NCBI GenBank assembly: GCA_013397795.1
Contig: VZTJ01000295.1
Span: 969,813-1,033,812, forward strand
DNA from: Orthonyx spaldingii
Taxonomy: Eukaryota > Chordata > Aves > Passeriformes > Orthonychidae
Reading direction: 5' to 3'
Length of the DNA: 64,000 nt
Shown here: piece by piece, positions 38,551-52,184 of the stretch
How the letters are laid out: each line of letters starts with the position of its first letter
Position numbering within the stretch: the stretch's first letter is position 1
The notes under the pieces: generated by a model
What the model was told of the DNA's origin: nothing
The model's database searches: none
What the model saw: only the letters and a program-made list of their open reading frames with translations
Made by a program: the position numbers and the translations under genes

Positions 38551-40744
38551 GTCTAAGCTTCCCATCAGTTCACAATGACCGTGTATTTACTTTCCATAAA
38601 TATGTCTCCATGACCCTTTACCCTCAAAGGCACTCCTCTGAAACATCCCCACAGCTACAATCCTATCAACCTCCAAGTCACAAGGTAAAGCTCTATGTTA
38701 CAAAGTCTACAAAACTTTCAATTATTGGGGTGTTGATGAGTCATGATTACTACTGACCCAGGCACTCTCTGTGCCCCTTTTACTCCTTCTGTTTTCCTGC
38801 ATTCTTCTGTCATGTTGTTTTATACTTAATGTGTAAACTCTGAGAGTTAGGACTGGCTTTTTATTCTGCAATTATACATCCTCAAGCACCTTATGCATAC
38901 TTAGAGTTCCTGGATACTATCGTAAAAGCAAACAGTAGAAAAATTGATCTGCCGATGTAAGTTTAAGAGAGTACATTATCTATCACTTTCATTTTTAGAT
39001 ATTTGTTCAAGCAGGTTTTCATTGTGAAAGACATTCATTTCACTTAAGTTTAGCCATTTAACTGTCAGAGACCTCATGGAAAGACAGATAACCACCATCA
39101 GAAAGGCATTCATCTCACCTCAGGAAACTTGTCTCAGCCTGGTATGATCCTGCCTCTCTCTTCATTTATTAGAAAGTGAGCATGGAGACATAACATTCAG
39201 ACAGCGAAGTTGATGCAAAAAGGCATCCTTTTGACTAGACATAAATCTACACACTCATCAGTAAAAATCTAGCTTTGAAAATTTTTACTTAGATGGCCTG
39301 AACAAAATCTCATCTTTTGTTTTTCCCCCCAAAATGTCAAAGAGTAATACAAGATCTCTTATAACACATCATTCATATGATTTAGTTACAGTATTATGCT
39401 TTACTAGTTGCTATCTTTCTTCACAGAAGCTGAGAGCAGATTCCAGCGTGCATTTACTTCTTTGTGCGCTGACACTTCTTTTTGAGAAAGCAACTGTTTT
39501 TCTCATCACAGTCTGTAAAGCTGCTATGAAACACAAAAAACCACTCAACTGAGCTGTTACAGTTTCAGTTAGACTTGCTTAAGGTCTGGCTTAGGCATTT
39601 CTAAAATATCCTTCAATGCTTTGCAACTTAGATAAAATTGAAGTAGCACCAATAACCTAAAATTGTGTTGAGGACTCTGAAAGTACTGCTAGGCTAACTA
39701 CAACAGTTCTGGTAATTAAGTGCTCCTGTAAATGGCATTCAGTATTCTGACACTTCAGTTTGGGTGAGGAAAAGACTTGTTAGAAGTAATAATGGAAGAC
39801 TGTTGTGATGCAGAAAATGCTGAACTCCAGCAGTCTGTGATCAACAACTTGTACAGCCAAGCAATTAACTCCTGCCTTTGCAATATAACTTAAGTTACAA
39901 AATGCCAGTGAGAAAAATGAGTTTTATTCCCCAACAAGCTGACCAAGGCTGTACAGTCTCCTACACAATTTGAAGCTAATTTTGAGTAAAAGAGATTGAG
40001 AAAGAGAACTTTTTTCCTTTGTTGTGAAATTCAGTCATGCAGAGAGAGAACAAGTGTTTACTATTCTTTCAGAAAAAAGAAGTATCTGTCATGATTGCCA
40101 AGAAGAACTCGCTCATTTAATGATGTGCAAAATCGTAGTCATGGGCTGGAAATATTTTAAGTTGCATTTGAATTTCAGAAGGAAAAATGCAAAAACTATT
40201 TTGTGCATATATGGTGGTCATCTCCAGGGCTACTCAAAGGAGACAGAATTAATTTTAGACTTCGCTCTGCTTTGTAAGTTTATAATAATGCAACTACAGG
40301 ATTGACAAGCATTAGATCTTGTGATTTTTGGAAGGGTGCAGGAGGGGAAAAGAGGCAGGCAGGATTTAGGTTTGGTTTCAGCAGCTTTAACTCATATCTA
40401 GGCATGAATTTACTCACTAAATAGTCTTAGTAATCTTTACATTTAAGTAGTTACAAGAGAGTCTAATTCCTCATAAAAAATGTAGAAGGGAGGAAAAACC
40501 ACATCAAACAGGCTTTTGAACCTAGATATCAAATCATGACTTAATGACATCTTAAAATCAAAGGACAACTTTGCTGGCAGCACACTTCTCAAGATTATTC
40601 TACAGAATCTAATTTTGAATATAATTTATATTGTTTTTCTTGATATGAACTCATAAAGCCAAAGCTTTGCTAAAATGTTTAAGACAGAGTTCAAGTTACA
40701 GACATTAAAAAGGAGGTTGTGATATAAAATCTTCCATCTCTGGC
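38551..40744. other. Intergenic DNA, nothing recognised
   Basis: AT-rich sequence between two CR1 fragments. Short frames at 39,334-39,552 and 40,024-40,305 match nothing I know. Confidence 0.45.
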
Positions 40745-41172
40745 AAATTGTAGAATCATAGACTTGTTTAGGCTTCAAAAGACCTTTAACTTCATCAAGT
40801 CTAACGCTTAACCCAGCACTGCCAAGTCCAGCACTAAACTATGTCCTCAAGCACCACATCGGCACATCTTTTGGTGTATCACCAGGGATGGTGACTCAGC
40901 CACTTTCCCAGGCAGCCTGTTCCAATGCTTGGCAACTCTTTCAGTGAAGAAATTTTTCCCAATATCCAATCTAAACCTCTCCTGGTACAACCTGAGGCCA
41001 TTTCCTCTTGTCCTGTCCCTTGATACTCGGGATAAGAGGTATCTGCTCTCATGTGGCTACAGGCTGCTTCCAGGTAGTTGTAGAGAGCAATTAAGTTCCC
41101 CCCTGGGCTTTCTCTTCTCCAGGCTGAACACCCCCAGCTCCCCCAGCTGCTCCTCGTAGGACTTGTGCTCAG
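40745..41172 (-). mobile_element. CR1 LINE 3' fragment, minus strand
   Basis: On the plus strand it runs from the CR1 terminal block 'agaatcatagacttgtttag' (near 40,752), through 'ggcagcctgttccaatgctt' (40,911-40,930) and 'ggccatttcctcttgtcctg' (near 40,996), to the 'tctcttctccaggctgaaca' block (near 41,111). On the minus strand this is the end of ORF2 plus the 3'UTR of a 5'-truncated CR1. It seems to belong to a different subfamily from the copy at 51.4 kb, because the region after 'cctcaagcaccacatc' differs. The reading frame is broken. Confidence 0.9.
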
Positions 41173-44100
41173 TATAATATTAAATATTGTCATGAATAAT
41201 GGCTAGTTGAACTCAAAGGGGGCAGTTGAAGTAAAACTAAACATAACTTCCTTGATTTTGTTTCTTTAGTAATTACAGGAGTCTGTGAATCAGTGAGATC
41301 TTATGGAGAGAAAAATCTGCTATTTTCCATGAATGTTCCTGTCCCAATATTTAAAGCTTTAAGACAAAGCTCAGCTATATTGTGACCATTGCACTACCAA
41401 CACTTGAAGTCAGTCAAATAGTAATTTGATCATGTGAGCTCTTATTGCAAGCCAGGGCCTGTCTTGTCACACTTAAGCATATGTGCTATACTTCCTGCAC
41501 TCCCAAAAAGATATGGATTTGGTCTATACAATCCAACTTCTGATACAATTGTCAAAGGTTGTTTGTACCCGTTTCAAAAGCATAAACAGGAAAGGCAAAG
41601 AAAAGCCAATTAAAAGCCATAATTTGCTGTCACACCTACTTAAATATCAGGATCTTCAGTCTGGAAATTTCAATGGGAACATTCAGCTCTGTTCAACTAT
41701 ACTTAATGCCTGACTGTGTTTATAATCTCACAGCAGTTGCCCCATTCAAAAGCACTTTTCTGTGCTTTTACAGCTCCAACATCCTCCTGTTTGTCAGAAC
41801 AACACATCTATCATTTTGTAGTCATTCTTCTCTCCCACCTCTGAGTATTTTGCCAAGTCCTGTTGATTTCCCCTTTATAATATGTCCTTGATAAACAAGC
41901 AAGTCCTTTATCTCACTTGTGGGGAAAACCCTTGCCTGAGTTATGTCTTTCTTCTGAAGTTCCTAAACTACTTCTACCTCCTCTGTTGCCTTATATAATT
42001 CCTACTTGGTACTCACTCCCACAATTGCTGCAAACCCTTTCACAAAAGCATCCCCTCTTACAAACCAGGAATCACCTTACTAGTTTCCTCCATCCTAGCA
42101 AGCAAATATTTCCAGTTCTGCTTATTCTATTCTTTCTGATTTTTCATATTTTTCTTTCAATCTTATATTCAATTGTATTGGCACTTACAAACTGAGTCCA
42201 TTCTGGCATTGATAATGCAAAGTCACATCCTACTCCCTGCAACCAACTTCCACTGTCTCCTTCCAGAACATATCACTACCATACAAATCATTATTCTATA
42301 TACACCCTTTGGGGATTTTTTTCCCCAAGGAAAGTTGGGTTTGGATATTTCTGAATCAAAGAAGAACTTTTGCACCCAGCTTTCTACACTGCCCATGTGA
42401 CAGGCTCACATTAGAACTTCACAGGGAATTAAATACTGTAATTTCTAGCTTAATGCAGCTGATCTGCTACATAAAGATCTTCCTACACAGTAAGTTCTCT
42501 CATGCAGAGATTTTGTCTTTGTTCCGACACTTTGCTGAGAACACACGTCTTTAGTTCATATAATATAGGATATTTATTGCTTGTAAAAGCAAAATAACTC
42601 CCTGCCTTGACCTTCCTGCCAAAAATACAAACTACCCTCCCTCTCCCTCCCTCAAATAAAAGCCAATCAACAAACCTCTAATTCAGCTAAAGGACTGGCA
42701 TGGTTAGCTTTTCTGGTGGCAACAATTTTACAACTCGAGGGATGGCACATGCTGAAAATGGAATGTTACTTTTACAAGGAAAATACTCAAATTTGTTCTC
42801 CAGATAGGCTATTTGGAGTGGTTTAACCTTTATAAAATTGTGTATTCACAATAAAATATTAATTTATCTTGTATTTTAACTAAGCCTATAGTTTCAAATT
42901 CAGCTACTTGTGCCTTACTGAAAAAAGAAAAACACCCAACAAAACACCAAAAATCTTCTCTATATAACACTCCCATAAAATGCCCATGTTTGGGAAGGCT
43001 AGCAAGGATGCAACAACTTTAGAAAACAAGGATGGGAGGAGCGTTCCCCTGTCCTATGGCAAAAATATATCTTCAGTGTACAAAGTCACTTTTTTGTAAC
43101 TTGACTAGAGTGCAAAATATTTCAGTTCTACTCTGTGTCTGGACCCTTACAGTGTAGTGCAACTTCCTACAAGTCAAATGACTGAATACCTCTCTGCTCT
43201 ACCTTCATATACTCTGTGGGATCACTTCTCTGCAGTTTTTAACACACGTGGTTGCTACAAAAGGTAGCAAAATCCTGGAGTTTGAAGAGCTGACTGATCT
43301 GCTTCAGAGTATCTAGTCTCTTTACACTTACTTTTAGGATTCCATTTACTAACTTCTAAAACACAGCTGAAGGAAACCATTTTGCAATCCCTGCTTTCCT
43401 TGAGTTCCAGAATATTCCATGGGTTGTGTACACCTCATTATTTTATTGGCAAAGTTATTACAAGTCTGCTGGTTAAAACCTTTTCACCTAAAGATAAACA
43501 GAACTGTCAGCTTCAGTAAGGTAAATAAACACTTTTGTCTTAGCATATACAAGGTGCCTGAGATTTTCTTCACTTAGTTCCCCCTTTAGGCCTAACTAAC
43601 CAGAGTGATGACATGTATTCACAAGAAGATACAGAAAGGGATGGGAGGATCATTACAGAAAGGATGAAAATTACAAAGAAGTCAGGCTAACCCTCAAAAC
43701 CTGGGCACTAATCCCTCCTGCCATCATTCTGGGCACACAACTCCCTCCTCCCAGCAGCCAAACCACATCACGTGGAAGCAGAGAGCATAAGAGACTGCAC
43801 ATAGACAAGCTGAGAGGTCTAAATGTTCCTCAGCAGTTTTTGCAAATCTGTATGCAAAAGGGCAAGGAACATTTCCATTTCTGCAGGAAAGGTTTGGAGA
43901 GAGCAGGGTGCATTTAATACATGTAAGGAAATACAGTGCATACACTATCTTGCAGAGTTAAGGAAGGAAGAGATTAGAAAGGGACCCATAATTGAAAGTT
44001 GGAAAATTATTTTGAACCTGTAAAATCATCTGTAGTAAAATTGTATGCATAAATTAAGGTTGCATTTTAAACATTTGAAGACAAGCAATGGAGAGATTGA

Positions 44101-47100
44101 AAGGTAGAAGTTGTAATCAGATGGAATAGGAAGACACATACATGCTAAACAAAGATTTAAAACAAATCTTCAAAATAATTCAGAGTTGCTGGGGGAAATG
44201 GAGGTCTCACTCTGGTCACAACATGAAAATTTTCAGAATGTCAGCAGATACAACCTATAATAGTAAATCAAGGATCTTTATATCTATGGTCTGTATTTGG
44301 CATAGAATTTGTTTTGCAGGAGAAAATGGCACAGACGAAGATTTTCATTGTGCAGAACAACACTTCAGAGCAATGAATCTCAATTACATTTAAAATGCAG
44401 ATTTGCCAACAATGCAAAAACTATGGAAATGACAGATCACAACCACAACTTGCCTTAAAAATCTGTAATAATGCTGCACTTAAATTCTGTCTCTTGGCAA
44501 TTACTTCAAATCAAAAGACAGCTAGAATCTATTGAAAAATAATATGTGAATGCTTTTAAAAACTCTTATGAAAACCCGAGGAATCATTTTAGGGCTTATT
44601 TTTGCAAGACTTTTGAAATCAGAACTGTCAGGTACTAATGATGTTTTGTGGTCAGATTTATTAACCTGATGTTTTCGTAAGAATTTACAATACTCAGATT
44701 TTTGCATTAAAAAATCAAGGAAAATGGTGTATAATAACATAGGTTCACATAATCCAAACACTTTGCATGAAGGCAAAAACAGTGGGCTGCCAGAAAGCTG
44801 TAGTTTATTTCCATGTGACAAACAGAGGAGCAAACCTAGAAGAGTCAGAAAACACCTTCCTTCTCCTACTGCAGAAGAAGCTGAAAAGAATAATTTTGAA
44901 TTCTACACATCTGAAGCAGAACACGCCAGCAGCATGTATGGAAAGGACTAGATTCAGAAATCCCACCATTAAGGAAAGCTTTGCCAGATTTTCAGTCCTG
45001 CACAAACCCCTTCTAAAGGTGAGACTCACAGGACTTCTGACTTCCACATTACCCCTTCCTTCTCCACCTCCCTGTGATTACAGGCCTAGATTTAACAGCA
45101 TTCCCAGTTCACACTGGTAATGCCCACCTTCATTCACGACAGAAAAGCACTACTTACAGTCTACTGCAATAACTGTACTCTTAATCTACCTTGGATACTT
45201 TAGCATTCACATGATCTACTGTCATCAGATATAGAAACCTTACCCAGAGAAAACTAAAAACCTGTCCAAGACTGGTAAATGAGAATCTTGAAACAGGAAT
45301 GCTCAGAAAAAGACTATTTAACTCTTTGGGCACCCAAATTTAAAATTATCTAATTTTCCAGGGTGCCAAACTCCCAATTCCTTCTGAAGTCAATGAGAGT
45401 AGCAAAGGACAAGACACCGTCTAGGCTGTTCCTTCCCAGATAAATTTCTAGTTTCTCTGATCACCTGTCTTTAGCTGGCTGGTCCTCCACCTCTCCAGAT
45501 AATAACTCTCTGTTACATCTTCCCCCTCCGGATCTGTAATATTTCATAAGCTGAGACACTTGGCAACTGCTAGTTAGTTACTTTGCAAGCCAAACAACAC
45601 CACTACACAGTGATATAGGATTAGCTTCTAAACAAAATAGGTCTTACTTGCCAAAAGACATAAGTACTCTGTGTATGAAGACATGGCAGTTAAACAACAG
45701 CCACCTGAGCACAACCTTGTTTGTGTGTGGCATTTTTTTCTGAAAACCGAAAACATCTGTCTCCTTTGGTGCTTATTCTCTGGGAAAAAATGTTAATGTT
45801 TGCTGTTCTCAGTCAATATACATCTCACAAAACCACAGCTATACAGGACACAAAACTAGGCTAAGGTCCTCTATATGAACTCCACACTACTCAAAACTAG
45901 TTCTGATGTGTTTAGATAAGGCACGCCTTCAGATCCCAGTTTAGACAGAACCACATTCAACAATCTTGAAACTACAGCTGCATTCCACCCTTCCAGCCTC
46001 CATGTTCTCCTGGTTGTAAATCTGATTATTGTACTCTGTGGCATGCTCTTTATTTTTTTAGTCTTTCTTAACTGCTACCCTCAAAGAGCCACTTTCAGCC
46101 TGGATTTCTCCATATAAGGTAATACCTCACACAAACACACTGGAGAGCACATGATACTTATTTAAAAGAAAACCTACAAGCATTTCACTGTTCCTCCAAG
46201 CAAAGCTTGTTCTGGAACAGAGAGAAAACTTGTTCTTTGTTCTGTATGAACCTTGGCCCTTCCTCCTAACATCACTTTCAAATTTCATGCCTTCAGGCTG
46301 AAAACATTCCATTTTTCATCAAACTGTTTTCTTAAATCTGCACATAACACACCTGTCACAAACTTTTGCTCTGCTCCTGTGAGGTGTTTCTGCAACTCCC
46401 ACACTCTTGGCAAGAGCTTACTCTAGGTGAAAAATCCAATACCCTCCTTTATTCATCATCTAGGATGTATGATTAACTTGTTTTTATCAAAGATGTTGCC
46501 TTAAGCTCTGGGTGTTGACTACTCCCATAGGAGGAACTACACCTTGTTCAGTTGGCTCGTGTTTCCACTTCTTTGGGCTGAGAATTCCTAATGAAGCTGG
46601 ATCTATGTGTTATGTAACCTGGCCAACATGATACTGACATCCAAGGTTTGGCATTTGCAAGAATTCCTGCTAGGCGTGTTCCATTCCTCAAATTATTCAT
46701 AAATTCCATGTTGACATGGGAACTATTTCTCCAAAGCACCACTGATTTATTGCATCAAACATAACAAAGGACTTAAGTTCACAGACATATGCAGTGTCAC
46801 CTGTGACGATGCACAGGACGAGACCCTTAATAAAAACATGCAACTTTCAGTCAAGTTACATTTCACAGATAATAAGTTGCTTTCACTACAAATACTGGTT
46901 CTAGGATAATGCCAGCCCTTTCCAGTAAATTTTGTAATAAATTATTTGTTCAAGGGAGAAGAGAGGACATTTTTGCCAGAGATTAGGATTTACTCTGCAT
47001 TTGCCAATGTGCTCATCTAGCCCATCGTTTTCTCTAATAATTCTTTTTGAGCTATTTTTATACATCCAGGGAGCATATCATCATGCAGCTGCACTCCAGG

Positions 47101-50100
47101 GCCTATGCTCTGTTAAAAAGAAAACAAAAAAAAAAGTTAAGTCAAACTATAAATATTCTCCTGTTTCCACACAGAGGCCCTCTGAAGTGCAGAGGATCTT
47201 AGCTATGTTATCCACAAAAGGTGCATAGTTTTGGGCAGCCACATGTTAGCAGAATTTAGAAGCTCTCATTTTTCAGCCATTAACTCTGATAATTGTATTT
47301 CACATACGCTTTTGAACAGACACTCATTCTCACCTCCCCAGGTGGGGGAGGTTTGTCTTGCTGAGGTACAAAAAAGGCTGAAACAAGGAATTTTTGTATG
47401 AATTGTTGAACAATGAAAACACAATAATTAGTTCAGAATTTTTAACTAATTTAGTCATCAAACTAAATTCTCTATGGAAAATTTACAAGAAATTAAGCCA
47501 TCTTAAAACCTAGCAGTTTAGGAATAGCAGAGCTCACAGAAAAGATGAGGAAAATATTAATTTAGTCATACTTACACTGGACTAAGAAGCCTGCTAATCT
47601 GAGTACTACAGACAGACATTTTAAAACATCCAGATGTTGCTTCTGGTACTACTTTTCTGCCCATGATAAATCATTGATAGGTATAGTATTTATTCTCTCT
47701 GCCATTTTACAGGAGGCAGCTTTTCCCAATACAGAGCAAAGAAAGAAAAATCAAACTTACCACTGTCTAGCTATTTTTGTATTTTTCTAGTATAGCAATT
47801 TGAAACACAGAGAGCAATATTAATTCTTTAAACCAACATGTTCCCTAAAAGATTTGACCACAGGAAAAATTGTGATGGAAACCACAGTCAATATTTTTTT
47901 TAAACTATAGTGTGAGCTGTCAGTGAGCACCCAGCAGCAAGAATGTCTGAAATAGATGCTTTTCATAAAAGAAAACCACACTTCAATATTATTTCACTCA
48001 TTGCTACCTGACAGTGCCCTGAAGAGGGAGAGAAAGGCAAGCATGGGCTATTTGTACATATAAAAGAGTGAAAGATTGCTATAATGTTGACAAGAACCAG
48101 TACTTCAGGTGCAGTAGATCATGTCTTAAAAGTCACAAGAACTATGCAGACATGTGAAACTATAACCTCTACAGTAAGGCCGAAGTCACTGTCACACAGG
48201 TTACTGGCTATGCAAGTGCTGCTTCAGCAAACTGAAGTCACCAGCAGGCTGTTTTAACTTACAGTGTACTTCTTATTTCTTCCAAGTTCTTTAAAAAAAA
48301 AAAATTGTTCCTGTTTATCACTCCTATATTTGGATATATGTAACCATTTTTCTCTGAACACATGGTATTTTCCAAAATACATGCTAGATTCTAGAGATAG
48401 CTATTACATGATATAATTCGGTCTTTTGAGCTCCTCTTTACTCTTTACTTTGAAATTCCAGTAAAAGATAAAATGCATGAGCTAAATCGGCTAAAAACAC
48501 AGCTCACAAAATCTGTTTCTGTTCAACTCTGGAAGTTATTTTTTAATAATGTGCTTTGTTTCAATAAACATCTGTTGGGCGCAGTTGACATAATACCAAC
48601 ATTCTTAAGCCCCTAATTTTTTAAGAATTTTTTGTTGTATACAGCATTCTGCAGCAGTGCTGCATACAAAACATTTAAACACTGCATAAAAACAAATAGT
48701 GTACTGCAATCACAAATTACTACATTAACATGCCAAAAGGCTTCCAGTAAACATTAGAAAGACAGAAGTACAAAAGAAATAAGAATCCTTGGAATGTAAT
48801 GAAAGGTAGTATTATAAACTCCTCAGGACTTGCAAACTGTAATAAGAATTGCAGTTGTTCTGTTTGTGTCTTACATAACTTGGTATACTAGTTACTAACC
48901 TTACTGAAAGCTATACAACAATATAAAAATATTTTTCTCACAAGAGTGCCTAAAAAAAAGGAAAAAAAAAAAAGACTACCCTTCCTTCTTTTGTTTAGGT
49001 GGGCTGATCTCCAGAAACACCAAACACTTGCAAGCATTCAGCACCTCTAAAGATCAAGCTGGAAGAACCAGTGCTCTAAAAGAGAAAGGCAAATGGATTA
49101 GACTGTATTTCTTCTGCATGAAACCAACCTCCTAATGTGTCTGAACAACAAAATAAACCTTTGAAGTCTAGAGAATTCATGAGGAAACAGTAATCATCAC
49201 TTTCACATTCCTAAAAAATGAGGGTTTATACTCTGGAATTAAAAAGTTTTACCTAAAAACTATTGTAGTGTTAGAAGACAGCTCTTCTCCTTACCAAAGT
49301 AAATGTGGTAAATACGGAATATAGAACCATTTCTGTAAAAATGTCTCATCATTTTCCCCTTTCAATTAGTTTCAATATAGGCAGTCTGTTAAATTACAAG
49401 GGAAAGAAATACTTACAGAGGGAGTATTTCTAATCAATATCAAATAATTGGTGGCTGATTTAAACAAGTTGTTGCAAATCACTTCATTTTACGGCTGCAA
49501 GGGTAGAATTCTTAAGTGCACTGCATTAGCCAAAGTTTCTCCCGTGAGTCAGTCTGTCTTGCAGGGCTGGGTCAGTGATGTGTGTTTTGGAATCCCAGCC
49601 TCAAGATACACTTAACAAAAAAGACAGCAATACCCACCCAAACACAAGTGCTGCCATGGGGGAAGCAGTGGGACAAGGCAGGCTCTTGTGGCATTTCTTT
49701 ATATGTCCATGACACAGAACCTTTTCTTCTTAGGCAGTACATCTCACAAACATGTTTTAGACAAACAGAGCCTTCTTTCTATGCAAAGGTGGCAAGGCAC
49801 TGAACACTATTACAGTGCTGCTACTGCATTAAAAAAATGTTGCCTGTTTTATAGTGTATAACATCTCAACATGTAATACTTGGAAAGAAAATGGTAATTA
49901 ATAAGCTGATGACAGTACAGGTGTTTACAAAAATCAGACAATTCGCTAGCATAAAAATTATTGTTGGAAAGCTACCAGTTTTCTCACTTGTTATTCTAAA
50001 CATTACCATCATAGGGTGAGCTGGCTATCCGAGATGCTTAAGGCACAGCTGCAGCTGTATGGCTTTCTATACTTACATGAGGGAATGAGCAAAAAAATCA

Positions 50101-51265
50101 CATTAACTTCAGAGAGGAAAGTGCCACAAAACAGAAGAGCACTTCTAGGCATAGGTAAGGGAAGGAGTGTGATTTCTGCTCTTAAATAACTTTGTAGTCA
50201 AATTAAAAATTAAATATATTCTGAAAGCGTCAGTGGAATGGGAAGAAAAAAATCCTTTATCTGGGATAATGAGCTAGCTGACTAAAACACCAGAGTATTT
50301 TGCATCTTAATATCAGGCAGAATATTTATACTGAAGAGCCTCTTGCTATATAAAGTTCCCCTTCATGAGATGGATTAATGGAAATTTAGAGCTGTAACAA
50401 GACTAAAGCCAGATAGAGTGAAGTCTTTTACAGTTGTCTTTTTTCCCCTGCTTATAAAGAGTTCATTAAGGTCAATACAATTTCAGGAAGACAGATTATT
50501 TTTTTTTCTTCCAAATCTCAAAAGCATACAATTATTATTACTTTTTTGCAAATACGTTTGGCTTGCTAGAGTGGAAATGCTTATGAAATTTCATGAGAAA
50601 TCAAGATTCTCTATGCAAAATGAAGGAAGGTTATTTTCATGGATAATGGAAGACTTACTGCAATTTTCAAATATCAAACATGGCAACCTACCAGAATGAG
50701 AAAATAAAAGTAAAAACTGATCTAATTGTTGAGATGGGGTTTTAGTTGTGGAATATGTAGTTCTGGTACAGGGACTACTCTTATATGTATCATTCAGAAA
50801 GCTGAGAGAGAGTAGCTCCCTGAAAGAAAATGCAGTATTTACATAGCACTGTGTCTTAAGTGGTTATATATGACATATACATACACCTACTCTCAAAATA
50901 CATCACCATTGCCAAGAACTACATTTGACAATATTTTTCCATCCTCCACAGGGAGATTTGCTTTCACAGCTCAGCCAAGACTCCCCTAGCTTTTGGGCTA
51001 TGCCACAGACATTAAATAACAGTCATAAATCAGTAATTAGTCCAGAAAGCATAAAGCAGACAGTGGAAGTGGGACGGCATGGAATGGTCAGACCTGACAC
51101 AGGAAATTGGATGCAAGTCTCCATGCACAGGTGAGCCCGGAGCTGGGACCTTGACCAACCCCTTCAGACACCCCACTCACAACTCCACCAGCTGCAGGAG
51201 CAACTGCTGAACACTGGGGAAAAAAACCCCATCTTGGTGTGGAGTAGGGATATAGGCTTACAATA
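41173..51265. other. Intergenic DNA, nothing recognised
   Basis: About 10 kb of AT-rich sequence. It has pyrimidine-rich stretches (for example 42,630-42,655) and A-runs (for example near 48,292-48,304 and 48,958-48,973). No exon, RNA gene or named repeat is recognised, and open frames are all around 100 codons or shorter and unremarkable. Confidence 0.45.
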
Positions 51266-51364
51266 GGGTAAGTGGCTCAGAAAACTGCAGATGCAAGGGC
51301 TTTTGCCATGATGTCCTCCAAGAGCACACCACAACCGTGTACACCAGGCAAGCCTGCGAGGTGT
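51266..51364. repeat. Copy A of a 99-bp unit flanking a CR1
   Basis: This unit aligns without gaps to copy B (51,845-51,943), with 22 differences in 99 positions counted by eye (about 78% identity). Shared blocks include TCAGAAAACT, CCAAGAGCACA and CACCAGGCAAGCCTG. The two copies are in direct orientation and bracket a CR1. I do not recognise the unit as a named repeat. Confidence 0.8.
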
Positions 51365-51386
51365 CCTGTCCTGCCCTGCTGCTGGT

Positions 51387-51842
51387 GTCACAGAATCACA
51401 GAATTGTTAGTGTTGGAAGAGACCTCTAGAGATCATCTAGTCCAACCCCCCTGCCAAGGCAGAGTCACCTAGAGCAGGTCACACAGAAACGTGTCCAGGT
51501 GGGTTTTGAACGTTTCCAGAAAGGGAGAGTCTATAACCTCCCTGTGCAGCCTGTTCCAGTGCTCTGCTGCCCTCAATGTAAAGTTCTCCCTCATGTTGAC
51601 ATAGAACTACTTGTGTTTTAGTTTATGACCACTGCTCCTCATCTTGTCACTGGGCACCACTGAAAAGAGCCTGGCACCATCCTCTTGATACCCACCCTTG
51701 AAATATTTATATGCATTGATGAGATGCCCTCTCGGTCTTCTCCAGACTAAAGAGGCCCACCTCGGCAGTCTCTCCTCATAAAAGTGATGCTCCAGACCCG
51801 TAATCATCTTTGCGAACCTCTGCTGGACCCTCTCCAGTATGA
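51387..51842 (-). mobile_element. CR1 LINE 3' fragment with terminal 8-bp repeats, minus strand
   Basis: A relatively well-preserved CR1. On the plus strand it starts with two copies of CACAGAAT (51,389-51,396 and 51,397-51,404), the hallmark 8-bp repeat of the CR1 3' end. The block 'gatcatctagtccaaccccc' follows near 51,432, and the element runs through the ORF2 C-terminus (minus-strand peptide EHHFYEERLPRWASLVWRRP). The 5' truncation is near 51,842. It lies about 0.9 kb upstream of the putative SGCE start, in opposite orientation, and directly between the two 99-bp units. Confidence 0.93.
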
Positions 51843-51844
51843 TG

Positions 51845-51943
51845 GGGTAAGGTGTTCAGAAAACTACTATTTCGAGGGCTTTCGCCACGATGCTTTCCAA
51901 GAGCACAGCACACTGGTGTGCACCAGGCAAGCCTGTGCAGTGT
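51845..51943. repeat. Copy B of the 99-bp unit flanking a CR1
   Basis: Direct-orientation partner of copy A (51,266-51,364), starting two bases after the CR1's 5' end. It runs into the CpG island of the downstream gene and has more CpGs than copy A. At several positions copy B has CG where copy A has TG (for example TTCGCCACGATG versus TTTGCCATGATG). That pattern would fit CpG decay in copy A and CpG protection in copy B by the adjacent island. Confidence 0.8.
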
Positions 51944-52184
51944 GGTAGCCGCCCTCCCCTGCCCGGGCTCCAAGGGAGGGCACGGCACTGGCCTGGGTTG
52001 GGCTGTGCGAGGCACCTCAGCCGCTGCCTTGCCCCCTCCACCCGGGGTACCACAGCTTGGTCCCGCCACATCTGCGCCGCGGGGCAGGACAGGGCAGCGC
52101 CCGCCTCCGCCCGTGCCCACAGCCGCTGTGCCCCCGCCCTCAGGGAGCCGCGTCCCGCGGAGCCCGCTCCCCGCGGAGCCCGCC

